Shown here one piece after another: positions 1 through 6,223 of a stretch of DNA of 16,431 nt. Source of the stretch: DASSKW01 sp035701115 (lineage in GTDB: Bacteria; Pseudomonadota; Gammaproteobacteria; Natronospirales; REEB76); assembly GCA_035701115.1 (NCBI GenBank), contig DASSOA010000068.1, positions 1 through 16,431 on the forward strand, written 5' to 3'. Numbering within the stretch: the stretch's first letter is position 1; each line of letters starts with the position of its first letter. The notes below the pieces were generated by a model, which was not told where the DNA came from, did no database searches, and saw nothing but the letters and a program-made list of their open reading frames with translations. The position numbers and the translations under genes are program-made.

Positions 1-248
1 TTCTGGAGCGCCTGAATGCTCGCAATCCAGGCATCGGTCTCGGCGATCTTGTGCGGATCAACCGGCGGCAGTTTCGGCAGGTTCAGCAGGTATTGATCTG
101 GCGTTGCCGACGCGGGCGGCTTGTCGCTGTAATGCACGACACCCCGGGCGTCGGTCCACTTATATATAGGCAAGTCGCCGGCGAAGGCCGGCGGCCAGCC
201 TGTGGCCAGAGCGCAACCGATGAGCAGCGCAATGAGGATAGTCTTCAT
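1..248 (-). CDS. DUF4124 domain-containing secreted protein, N-terminal part (runs off left edge)
   Basis: The visible 82 codons begin with a signal peptide: MKT, a hydrophobic run, and a likely cleavage after AFA at residue 23. Next comes the DUF4124 core around residues 28-45 (YKWTDARGVVHYSDKPP). DUF4124 proteins are small periplasmic or envelope proteins found widely in proteobacteria; their biochemical role is not established. The ATG at 246-248 is chosen because the signal peptide begins there and a GGAG Shine-Dalgarno lies 9 nt upstream (258-261 on the + strand). The C-terminus is outside the window, so any coiled coil or second domain cannot be judged. The gene is divergent from the DUF457-like gene at 508. 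Family assignment is confident; function is unknown. Confidence 0.85.
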   Translation of the reverse strand, partial: MKTILIALLIGCALATGWPPAFAGDLPIYKWTDARGVVHYSDKPPASATPDQYLLNLPKLPPVDPHKIAETDAWIASIQALQ

Positions 249-257
249 GACGGGCGT

Positions 258-275
258 CTCCGTCCGGTAACGGAG
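258..275 (-). promoter_or_regulatory. Hairpin covering the ribosome binding site of the DUF4124 gene
   Basis: In the leader mRNA, CTCCGT (275-270) can pair with ACGGAG (263-258) across a 6-nt loop. The 3' arm contains the GGAG Shine-Dalgarno of the gene starting at 248. The pairing is seen directly; a role in limiting translation is inference. The stem is only 6 bp. Confidence 0.35.
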
Positions 276-283
276 TTGCTACA

Positions 284-289
284 AGTATA
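284..289 (-). promoter_or_regulatory. Possible -10 element (TATACT) for the DUF4124 gene
   Basis: TATACT on the minus strand lies 36 nt upstream of the ATG at 248. No good -35 sits 16-18 bp further upstream, so this is weak. The rest of the divergent intergenic stretch 249-507 holds no gene or clear terminator that I can support. A TATGAT at 393-398 (+) might serve the gene at 508 but also lacks a -35. Confidence 0.3.
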
Positions 290-507
290 GTCCCGCCCGT
301 AATCGTCGCCATTCGATGAACCATAATTAATGCAGCGTGCAGCAGGCGCGCGTGACGGCGGAACGGATCGGGGCGCCGCTGCGTGCAACGTGTATGATGG
401 GATTGGGGCGGGATGACGAGAACGGGCAGCATCCGGAGCGGTACCGGAATCAGCGCAAGCCCGCTGGCATCCGATCACACCGTACACCGTCAACGGGAGC
501 ACGAAGC

Positions 508-1197
508 ATGTTTGTAGGACACTATGGCGTTGCATTTGCGGCACGGCGAGTCGAGCGGCGGATCCCGCTGTGGCTGTTTTTCATTGCCGTGCAGTTTGTG
601 GACATACTCTGGTGCGGCTTCATTCTGCTCGGCATCGAGAAAGTCCGGATCGTACCGGGGTATACCGCGGCGAGCCCGCTCGATTTTACCTACTATCCCT
701 ATACGCACAGTCTGATCGGAAGCATCGGCTGGGCCGGCGTCGCATTTGTGCTGTACCGGCTTTTTTATCGTTACAAGGGTTCGCCGAAACCCGCGCTGGT
801 ACTCGCTGTCGCGGTACTCTCGCACTGGTTTCTCGATCTGCTGGTCCACACGCGCGATCTCGACATCATCAATGAGACATTCAAGGTTGGATTCGGTCTG
901 TGGAATTATCCGGTTGTTGAGCTGATCGTCGAATTTGCGATTCTGTTCGCCGGGCTCGTTTATTATCTTCGCGGCAACCGCGATCTCGGCCGCAAGCGCA
1001 GGGTGGGCATGATTGTCTTTGCCGTGATCATGGCACTGATCCAGCTCTCCAGTGCGTTCGGACCGCCACCGCCTTCGGTCAAGGTGATCGGCATTGCGGG
1101 TCTGATCATGTACGCATTGTTTGCCGTGGCGGCGTTTCTGCTGGAACCGCGTTCCGGCAAGGGGGATGTTGCCGTCCCGGTGGCAAAAGCCGGATGA
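508..1197 (+). CDS. Multi-pass membrane protein, DUF457/YdjM-like (putative membrane-bound metal-dependent hydrolase)
   Basis: This is a 229-residue inner membrane protein with about six hydrophobic segments (near 20-42, 68-86, 96-115, 133-154, 166-182 and 193-212). Polar residues typical of the DUF457/YdjM family lie in or beside the membrane: H5 in MFVGHYGVAF, D32 in VDILW, H67 in PYTHSLIG, and H106/D110/H114 in SHWFLDLLVH. These His/Asp residues are the reason the family is called a metal-dependent hydrolase, but no reaction has been proven. The reading frame is open back to 337, but I chose ATG 508: it has GGGAG 9 nt upstream, and the family motif GHYGVAFA begins right after it. The DUF4336 gene follows after 37 nt on the same strand, suggesting one operon. 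Confidence 0.75.
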   Translation: MFVGHYGVAFAARRVERRIPLWLFFIAVQFVDILWCGFILLGIEKVRIVPGYTAASPLDFTYYPYTHSLIGSIGWAGVAFVLYRLFYRYKGSPKPALVLAVAVLSHWFLDLLVHTRDLDIINETFKVGFGLWNYPVVELIVEFAILFAGLVYYLRGNRDLGRKRRVGMIVFAVIMALIQLSSAFGPPPPSVKVIGIAGLIMYALFAVAAFLLEPRSGKGDVAVPVAKAG

Positions 1198-1234
1198 TCG
1201 GCGGCATTCGGCATGGACCAGAACAGGGGGCAAT

Positions 1235-1972
1235 ATGTCCGCATTGCAGCTGTATGAACCGGTCAATCAGTTAAAGGCAGTCGCAGATGATCTCTGGATC
1301 GTGGACGGTCCGGAAGTGCGAATGCGGTACTGGGGGCTGCAACTGCCGTTCACCACACGCATGACGATCGTACGGTTGCCGGGCGGACGGCTCTGGGTGC
1401 ATTCCCCGACCGAACTGACCGACGCGCTGCGTCAGGCCGTCGAGCAATTGGGTGAGGTCAGTTACATTGTCTCACCCAATCGCCTGCACACCTCGTGGCT
1501 GGATATCTGGAAACATCAATGGCCGCGTGCAGTCACCGCGGGTGTCGCCGATGAGCCCGCGTGGAGCGGAGAAATGCTGGAGTTTGGTCTCGACCTTGCG
1601 GAGCAGGAATCGTTTCCCTGGTATCCGGAGGTCGAACATTGTTTTGTGAAAGGCAGTGTGTTCAGCGAAACGATCTTTTTTCACGTGCCATCGCGTACGC
1701 TGGTGCTCACCGATCTGGTCGAGAACTTCGAAATCCAGCGGGTGCGGAGTTTCTGGCTGCGCGTGCTGTTGCGCATTACCGGGCCGCTGGACCCGAATGG
1801 GACCGCGCCGCCCGACATGCGTGCCACGTTTCGCAAACACAGGGCCGGCCTGCGCGCCGCCGTGACGCAGATTCGCGCGTGGGCACCGGCACGGGTGATT
1901 CTCGCCCACGGCCGCTGGTATCAGCGCGACGGTCTGCAGGAAATGGAACGCGCGTTTGCCTGGGTGCGCTGA
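1235..1972 (+). CDS. DUF4336 domain-containing protein (metallo-beta-lactamase-like fold)
   Basis: A 245-residue soluble protein without a signal peptide or membrane segment. Features match DUF4336, a divergent relative of the metallo-beta-lactamase fold: a beta-rich start (LWIVDGPEVRMRYWGLQLPFTTRM would be its first strands), then SPNRLHTSWLDIW with H85 and D90, then ETIFFHVPSRTLVLTDLVENF with H150 and D160, and ARVILAHGRWY with H225. The usual HxHxDH cluster is reduced, so metal binding and hydrolase activity are uncertain. ATG 1235 has AGGGGG about 5 nt upstream; the longer open frame from 1121 overlaps the previous gene and lacks family sequence. Probably co-transcribed with the DUF457-like gene. 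The substrate is unknown. Confidence 0.75.
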   Translation: MSALQLYEPVNQLKAVADDLWIVDGPEVRMRYWGLQLPFTTRMTIVRLPGGRLWVHSPTELTDALRQAVEQLGEVSYIVSPNRLHTSWLDIWKHQWPRAVTAGVADEPAWSGEMLEFGLDLAEQESFPWYPEVEHCFVKGSVFSETIFFHVPSRTLVLTDLVENFEIQRVRSFWLRVLLRITGPLDPNGTAPPDMRATFRKHRAGLRAAVTQIRAWAPARVILAHGRWYQRDGLQEMERAFAWVR

Positions 1973-2052
1973 TCGCGCCTTGAATTCTGGATCTGTCGGC
2001 ACCACGTAGCAGCATTCCCGCCCATTGGCTGTTCTCATATCAGGAGCGCACC

Positions 2053-2772
2053 ATGTTGGAAATTCGCAAAGCCGGTGACAGAGGTGTCGCCGAACACGGC
2101 TGGCTCAGTTCGCGTCACACCTTCTCATTTGCGCAATACCACGATCCGGAACAGATCGGCTTTTCCGATCTGCTGGTCATCAACGACGACCGCGTTGCGC
2201 CCGGGCAGGGTTTCGGCAGGCATCCGCACCGTGACATGGAGATTTTTTCCTACGTACTGGAAGGCGCGCTCGCGCATCAGGACACCATGGGTACCGGGTC
2301 CGTCATCCGGCCGGGCGATATCCAGATGATGAGCGCGGGCAGCGGTATTGCGCACAGTGAATTCAATCACTCAAATTCGGCGTCGGTGCATTTTCTCCAG
2401 ATCTGGATCGTGCCGGACCGCAAGAACGTGACGCCGCGTTACCAGCAGATCACGGTTCCCGACGCTGAAAAGCGCGGCCGGCTGCGCCTGATCATCGCAC
2501 CCAAGGCCGCCCCGGGCGTGCTGGACATCTATCAGGATGCGCGTGTCCATGCCGGCCTGTTCGACGGCAACGAACGGGCGACGCTGGAGCTCGATCCGGA
2601 TCGGTATGCCTACGTGCATGTGGCACGTGGGCAGGTCAGCGTCAATGGGACAGCCCTCGGCGCAGGCGATGGTGCGCGCGTACGCGATGAACGTGCGCTG
2701 ACGTTTGCCGGTGGACAACAGGCAGAGGTGCTGGTGTTCGATCTGCGCGCCAGGGAGTTGCCGGAATTCTGA
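2053..2772 (+). CDS. Pirin family protein, YhhW-like bicupin (quercetin 2,3-dioxygenase-like)
   Basis: A 239-residue cytosolic bicupin. The N-terminal cupin (about residues 1-125) carries all four metal ligands in the spacing of E. coli YhhW and human pirin: H57 and H59 in GRHPHRDMEI, and H101 and E103 in GIAHSEFNH. The C-terminal cupin (about 135-235) lacks ligands, as usual for the family. YhhW opens the flavonol ring of quercetin in vitro, but the physiological role in bacteria is unclear; a redox or metal-sensing role has also been proposed. ATG 2053 follows CAGGAG at good spacing. The gene runs convergently into the decarboxylase gene with only 13 nt between stop codons, and 80 nt separate it from the DUF4336 gene upstream. 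Confidence 0.9.
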   Translation: MLEIRKAGDRGVAEHGWLSSRHTFSFAQYHDPEQIGFSDLLVINDDRVAPGQGFGRHPHRDMEIFSYVLEGALAHQDTMGTGSVIRPGDIQMMSAGSGIAHSEFNHSNSASVHFLQIWIVPDRKNVTPRYQQITVPDAEKRGRLRLIIAPKAAPGVLDIYQDARVHAGLFDGNERATLELDPDRYAYVHVARGQVSVNGTALGAGDGARVRDERALTFAGGQQAEVLVFDLRARELPEF

Positions 2773-2785
2773 TCCCGGCTGCGGC

Positions 2786-4240
2786 TTATTCCCCTGTCAG
2801 CTCGTTACCGATCGTCATCACAGAAGCCACCAGCAAATCAAAATCCTCGCGCCGGCTGCGATGGTTGGTGATGGCAACGCGGATTGCAAAGCGTCCACGC
2901 AACACGGTAGATGACGGCACGGCGATGCCGCGTTCCTGCAGGGCGATGAGAATGCCGGCATTCAGTCTGTCGAGCGCTTGGTCATCGAGTCCGTCGCGAA
3001 TGTAACGGAAGTTCACTATGTTGAGTGGTACGGGGGCGAGCAGTTCGAGTTTCGGCTCTTCGTCAATCAGTGATTTGAGGTATTGCGCCTGTTGCACATT
3101 CTGGGCCACCAGTCGTGCAAACCGGTCGATTCCGTAAGCCTTGATGTTCATCCAGGCCTTGAGTGCGCGGAAACTGCGTGACAGCTGCGGACCGTAGTCG
3201 CCGAAGGCAACACCGGCTTTCGACACACCGCCTTCGAGTTTGTGCAGATAGCTTGCTTCGACAGCAAACGCGGCCTTATGCTTCGCTTCGGAACGCACCA
3301 GTGTGCAGCCGACGTCGTACGGCATATACATCCATTTGTGCAGATCGAATGCCAGCGAATCCGCGCGCTGCATGCCACGCACCAGGTCGCGGCGTGCCGG
3401 ATCGAGATTGGCGAAGGCACCGAATGCACCGTCTACGTGCAGCCAGACTTTTTCATCGCGACACAGATCCCCGAGCGGCTCGAGTGGATCCACTGCGCCG
3501 GTGTTGACCGTCCCGGCATTGGCGACGACACAGAACGGTATTTTTCCGGATTGGCGGTCAGCGTGCAGCTGGTTCCGCAGCGCGGAAACGTCCATACGAT
3601 ATGCTTCGTCAACCGGTATCAGTGCCAGAGATTCCGCACCCAGGCCCATCAGTTCGACGGCTTTCTGCACGGAATTGTGGGTTTCAGTGGACGCATAAAC
3701 CACGAGACGCGGATTCCCGGCAAGCCCCTGTTTGCGCACCGCAAACGGGGCAATGGCGTTGCGCGCGACATTCAGTGCGACCAGGTTCGCCACGGAACCG
3801 CCGCTGGTCAGGATCCCGCTGGCTTCCTTCGGAAAGCCCATGATGTCCTTCAGCCAATCCAGCAACTGCAGTTCGGCGAACGTGGCGCCCTGATTGAATC
3901 CGGCGGCGTTGACGTTGAGGGTGGCGCACAGCAGATCGGACAACATCGCAAGCGGCGTTCCGGTGCCGTTCACCCAGCCCCAGAAGCGGGGATGGATGTT
4001 GCCCAGCGCATAGGGCGCAAGGAGCTCCTGATAATCTCGGTACGCCGCGCTTTCGCCTGCGCCTTCATGGGGTACCGGTTCGGCAAAGCGGACCTGCACG
4101 TTCTCCGGTACGGGTTGCCAGACGGGCCGGTCTCTTACCGACGCGTGGAAATCCAGCGCATCGTCAAGGATCCGGTGCGCGAGTTGGCGGAATTCGTTCC
4201 AGTTGCCGGGGTCAAGGGTTTCTTCGGCCACAGGTTTCAT
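2786..4240 (-). CDS. Pyridoxal phosphate-dependent amino acid decarboxylase, group II (PF00282 family)
   Basis: A 484-residue fold-type I PLP enzyme. Visible hallmarks are the phosphate-binding TSGGSVANL (145-153), H188 in TETHNSVQKA that should stack on the cofactor ring, D270 in HVDGAFGAF that holds the pyridine nitrogen, and Schiff-base K302 in FDLHKWMYMPYD. Length and motif order match the aromatic-L-amino-acid/glutamate decarboxylase superfamily. The substrate (Tyr, Trp, Dopa, Glu, Asp or another) cannot be read from the motifs. The open frame extends to 4435, but the upstream residues look like translated intergenic DNA; ATG 4240 is the first start that precedes family sequence. Its Shine-Dalgarno is poor. 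A TTGTTT-18-TAGAAT promoter lies just upstream. No transporter or antiporter is adjacent, so an acid-resistance system is not supported. Confidence 0.85.
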   Translation of the reverse strand: MKPVAEETLDPGNWNEFRQLAHRILDDALDFHASVRDRPVWQPVPENVQVRFAEPVPHEGAGESAAYRDYQELLAPYALGNIHPRFWGWVNGTGTPLAMLSDLLCATLNVNAAGFNQGATFAELQLLDWLKDIMGFPKEASGILTSGGSVANLVALNVARNAIAPFAVRKQGLAGNPRLVVYASTETHNSVQKAVELMGLGAESLALIPVDEAYRMDVSALRNQLHADRQSGKIPFCVVANAGTVNTGAVDPLEPLGDLCRDEKVWLHVDGAFGAFANLDPARRDLVRGMQRADSLAFDLHKWMYMPYDVGCTLVRSEAKHKAAFAVEASYLHKLEGGVSKAGVAFGDYGPQLSRSFRALKAWMNIKAYGIDRFARLVAQNVQQAQYLKSLIDEEPKLELLAPVPLNIVNFRYIRDGLDDQALDRLNAGILIALQERGIAVPSSTVLRGRFAIRVAITNHRSRREDFDLLVASVMTIGNELTGE

Positions 4241-4272
4241 GTGCGTGTCACGGCTTTTGATCAGGGAGCGCA

Positions 4273-4302
4273 ATTCTAGGGCCGGCGGGTCGAGGAAAAC
4301 AA
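4273..4302 (-). promoter_or_regulatory. Putative sigma70 promoter of the PLP decarboxylase gene
   Basis: On the minus strand TTGTTT (4302-4297) and TAGAAT (4278-4273) are 18 bp apart, which places transcription start near 4266, about 26 nt upstream of the ATG at 4240. Five of six bases match the -10 consensus and four of six match the -35. Confidence 0.5.
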
Positions 4303-4336
4303 ACCACCGGCATTGCCGTTTGCCGGGTGGAGCCGC

Positions 4337-4366
4337 TTGCCCGTGTAATCGTTGCCGCTGTAGTAT
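4337..4366 (+). promoter_or_regulatory. Putative sigma70 promoter for the membrane protein gene at 4441
   Basis: TTGCCC (4337-4342) and TAGTAT (4361-4366) are 18 bp apart on the plus strand. The leader would be about 70 nt and includes the AT-rich run at 4383-4402. The promoter lies in the divergent intergenic region 4241-4440 (200 bp), which otherwise holds no gene I can support. Confidence 0.4.
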
Positions 4367-4440
4367 CGGAGGCCACCCGAAACTCTTTTTATTATTATTT
4401 CTTCGGGCCCCAATCCCACGCTGTCTGCAGGTCAACCATC

Positions 4441-4950
4441 ATGGTCATGATTGTTCTGAATCTAATCCATATCCTCGCCGGTGTTTTCTGGGCCGGCGCG
4501 ATCCTGTTTCTTGCGCTGTTCGTCGGCCCGGCTGTGAACGCAGCCGGACCCGCCGGCGGTGCGTTCATGCACAAACTGATGACAGAGACACGTTTTTCGA
4601 TGGCGATCGCGGCGGGCGGCGTGCTCACCGTTCTGACCGGTCTCGTGTTGTACTGGCTGGTATCGAACGCCTTTTCGTCCAACTGGATTCTGACCGGACA
4701 TGGTCTTGCCATCACGCTCGGCGGCATCGCCGGTATCCTGGCCGCGGTAGTGGGCGCGACGGTTTCGAAACGTGCCAACCTGCGCATCGGTGCGCTGGCG
4801 GCGGAAATTCAGGCAGGCGGAAAGCCACCGAGCAGCGCGCAGCAATCCGAGTTGCAGAATCTCAAGAACACGATGCGCATGGGGTCAACGCTGAGCGCAC
4901 TGCTGGTGTTGATTGCGCTGACCGGGATGGCGCTGGCGCGTTCGCTCTGA
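4441..4950 (+). CDS. Small four-helix integral membrane protein (CopD/DUF2269-like)
   Basis: A 169-residue membrane protein with four predicted helices (about 5-30, 52-74, 84-106 and 147-166) and a charged, Gln-rich cytosolic-looking loop at 108-145. The first helix contains the pattern IHILAGVFWAGAILFLALFVGP, with H10 and W17, typical of the CopD/DUF2269-like membrane families in which the histidine may bind heme or metal. Binding has not been shown for this branch. ATG 4441 (or ATG 4447, in frame) is chosen because the first helix begins there; AGG at 4429-4431 gives only a weak ribosome site. The frame stays open to 4327 but that part reads like translated leader. It converges on the gene at 5054-5434. 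Family name is tentative. Confidence 0.7.
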   Translation: MVMIVLNLIHILAGVFWAGAILFLALFVGPAVNAAGPAGGAFMHKLMTETRFSMAIAAGGVLTVLTGLVLYWLVSNAFSSNWILTGHGLAITLGGIAGILAAVVGATVSKRANLRIGALAAEIQAGGKPPSSAQQSELQNLKNTMRMGSTLSALLVLIALTGMALARSL

Positions 4951-4958
4951 GTCGCACG

Positions 4959-5040
4959 TGCAACCGGCTTGCCGGAATTGAAACGTGCGCGGCCAGCGGG
5001 GTCGCGCACGTTGTAAATCCGGGAACGGCGCCCGGTTGCA
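4959..5040. terminator. Nested inverted repeat between convergent genes, probable bidirectional terminator
   Basis: An inner perfect stem pairs AACGTGCGCG (4982-4991) with CGCGCACGTT (5003-5012) over an 11-nt loop. An outer pair, TGCAACCGG (4959-4967) with CCGGTTGCA (5032-5040), encloses it. A small CCGGC-TT-GCCGG hairpin lies at 4964-4975 and competes with the outer arm. There is no long T run on either side, so classical intrinsic termination may be weak. Position in the 103-bp gap between two convergent stops supports a terminator role. Confidence 0.5.
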
Positions 5041-5053
5041 GCATGACGCGGCT

Positions 5054-5434
5054 TCAATCGCGCGGCGAACTGTACTGCCAGCCTCTGGAAACCGTCCAGA
5101 GACCACCGAAGATGATGAATACCGGCCACCACCGGTCCCAGGCGAGATCCAGCAGAAAAATTGCTGCAATCGTAATGATGGCCGCGGCCGAAACCAGCGA
5201 GTGCAGCACGCGTCCGTCAAATCTTCCCTGCCGCTGATAGCGCTGCACTGCATGGACGAGCGGTCCAACCGCACCAATCAGGATGAACAGCGCCCACCAG
5301 TTGCGGTACGTCATGAAGCCGAATTGCAGGCCGAAGTTGTTCAACAGAAACAATACGCCGATGACGATGAATGCCAGTCCCGTAAACAACGCGCCGCTGC
5401 GTCCGGTATGGCTGCAGGTTTCATACTTGTTCAT
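5054..5434 (-). CDS. Small four-helix membrane protein, LiaF N-terminal/DUF5668-like
   Basis: A 126-residue protein made of four closely spaced hydrophobic helices (about 15-33, 43-63, 81-97 and 102-117). The patterns GLAFIVIGVLFLLNNFGL and RWWPVFIIFGGLWTVSRG resemble the LiaI/LiaF-type transmembrane region (DUF5668 and relatives), where helices alternate with WW/P-containing turns. In Firmicutes such domains belong to cell-envelope stress sensors; no function is assigned in proteobacteria. The protein lacks the cytosolic C-terminal domain of full LiaF. ATG 5434 follows GGGGACG at suitable spacing. A promoter with a palindrome against its -35 lies upstream (5465-5507). It is divergent from the thioredoxin gene and convergent with the gene at 4441. 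Confidence 0.7.
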   Translation of the reverse strand: MNKYETCSHTGRSGALFTGLAFIVIGVLFLLNNFGLQFGFMTYRNWWALFILIGAVGPLVHAVQRYQRQGRFDGRVLHSLVSAAAIITIAAIFLLDLAWDRWWPVFIIFGGLWTVSRGWQYSSPRD

Positions 5435-5464
5435 GATTCGTCCCCATGTGATCTGGTGACTGCT

Positions 5465-5493
5465 AAACTAGATTCAGGACGGGTTTCCGGCAA
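5465..5493 (-). promoter_or_regulatory. Putative sigma70 promoter of the LiaF-N-like gene
   Basis: Minus-strand TTGCCG (5493-5488) and TAGTTT (5470-5465) have a 17-bp spacer. The start would fall about 25 nt before the ATG at 5434. The perfect palindrome 5494-5507 abuts the -35. Confidence 0.5.
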
Positions 5494-5507
5494 GTGACGA
5501 ACGTCAC
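5494..5507. promoter_or_regulatory. Perfect palindrome GTGACG-AA-CGTCAC, candidate operator
   Basis: Six-base arms with a 2-bp centre lie in the 191-bp divergent gap between 5434 and 5626 and touch the putative -35 of the leftward promoter. A regulator bound here could affect both genes. The half-site TGACG does not match CRP or FNR spacing, so the binding protein is unknown. Confidence 0.4.
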
Positions 5508-5571
5508 CATTGATTCGGGACTCCAGTCAGATATCGCAGCCGGAAGGCGAACTTCCCGATCCATGTTGCAG

Positions 5572-5607
5572 GGCAGGCCGGGAGCCGCCGCAACGGCCGG
5601 CCTTGCC
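5572..5607 (+). promoter_or_regulatory. Stem-loop in the leader upstream of the thioredoxin ribosome site
   Basis: GGCAGGCCGG (5572-5581) pairs with CCGGCC plus TGCC (5597-5607) with one bulged T over a 15-nt loop. It ends 6 nt before the GAGGT Shine-Dalgarno. A smaller GGAAG/CTTCC hairpin lies at 5542-5556. A regulatory role is inference. Confidence 0.3.
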
Positions 5608-5625
5608 ACAAACAGAGGTAGATGC

Positions 5626-5952
5626 ATGAATCACTTGATTGTTGACACCAATGCCGAAACTTTCGCACAACAGGTTCTGCAATCCGACCTCCCTGTGCTG
5701 GTTGACTACTGGGCGGAGTGGTGCGCACCCTGCAAGGCCATGGCGCCGATCCTCGATGAACTCGCCGGTGAGTATCAGGGCCGGTTGCGTATCGCCAAGG
5801 TCAACGTGGAAGTTGCGCCACAGATCGCACGGCAATACGGCGTGCGCAGCCAGCCGACCATGATGCTGTTCAAGAACGGCAACGTCGAAGCGCAGAAAGT
5901 CGGCGCCATGTCGAAATCCCAGCTCAAGGCGTTTGTCGAGTTGAATCTGTGA
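5626..5952 (+). CDS. trxA: Thioredoxin with a WCAPC active site
   Basis: A 108-residue single-domain thioredoxin, the usual TrxA length, cytosolic with no signal peptide. It reduces protein disulfides using electrons from thioredoxin reductase. Visible features are the buried acid D27 in VDYWAEW, active site W32-C33-A34-P35-C36, and cis-proline P77 in RSQPTMMLFKNG. The C-terminal helix (KVGAMSKSQLKAFVELNL) is close to E. coli TrxA. The canonical dipeptide is Gly-Pro; Ala-Pro here may shift redox potential or partner choice. ATG 5626 is chosen over the open frame from 5494 because GAGGT sits 6-10 nt upstream and the fold begins there; an out-of-frame ATG at 5622 is ignored. The gene stands alone, divergent from 5054-5434. 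Other WCxPC thioredoxins remain possible names. Confidence 0.9.
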   Translation: MNHLIVDTNAETFAQQVLQSDLPVLVDYWAEWCAPCKAMAPILDELAGEYQGRLRIAKVNVEVAPQIARQYGVRSQPTMMLFKNGNVEAQKVGAMSKSQLKAFVELNL

Positions 5953-5961
5953 TTGCGGAGT

Positions 5962-6008
5962 AATCAATCGCCGCTGCGGCCGGGCGCCCGGTGATTGATT
6001 GCAGCGGC
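5962..6008. repeat. Interleaved inverted repeats (A-B-A'-B') downstream of the thioredoxin gene
   Basis: Two perfect 8-bp inverted repeats overlap in order: AATCAATC (5962-5969) with GATTGATT (5993-6000), and GCCGCTGC (5970-5977) with GCAGCGGC (6001-6008). Between them lies the 12-bp palindrome CCGGGCGCCCGG (5980-5991). The arms touch with no spacer, so the two stems are probably alternatives rather than a true pseudoknot. The element starts 10 nt after the thioredoxin stop and may act as its terminator, though no T run follows. The rest of 5953-6223 (271 bp) holds no supported gene. Confidence 0.5.
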
Positions 6009-6180
6009 CCACCTTGAAGCCGGCTTGCGGTGCCATCGGCTGTGGACCGACCCTGCCAGCCGGCGACCTGGCGGATCCTCGCGGGTATGGCGGGTGGGCA
6101 ATCAGACCATCAGGACGGCAGCGCTGGTGACGGTGAAGCTACCGGGGCCGGGGTCCGGTTCGGAAATGGCGTGCCGGCAA

Positions 6181-6189
6181 TGCTATTCT
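6181..6189 (+). promoter_or_regulatory. Possible extended -10 promoter (TGC TATTCT) for the GGDEF gene
   Basis: TGC directly before TATTCT fits an extended -10 element, which can work without a good -35; none is seen at 16-18 bp. Transcription would begin near 6196, 28 nt before the GTG at 6224. Confidence 0.35.
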
Positions 6190-6223
6190 TCGGTTTCAGT
6201 CTCCGTCCTGGAAGGCGCTTGCC

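Noticed and set aside
3242..4279. Plus-strand frame of 345 codons
   Set aside because: Antisense to the PLP decarboxylase, which has complete cofactor motifs on the other strand.
5962..6008. True H-type pseudoknot
   Set aside because: The arms are directly adjacent (zero-length crossing loops with 8-bp stems), which is sterically unlikely; alternative stems are more plausible.
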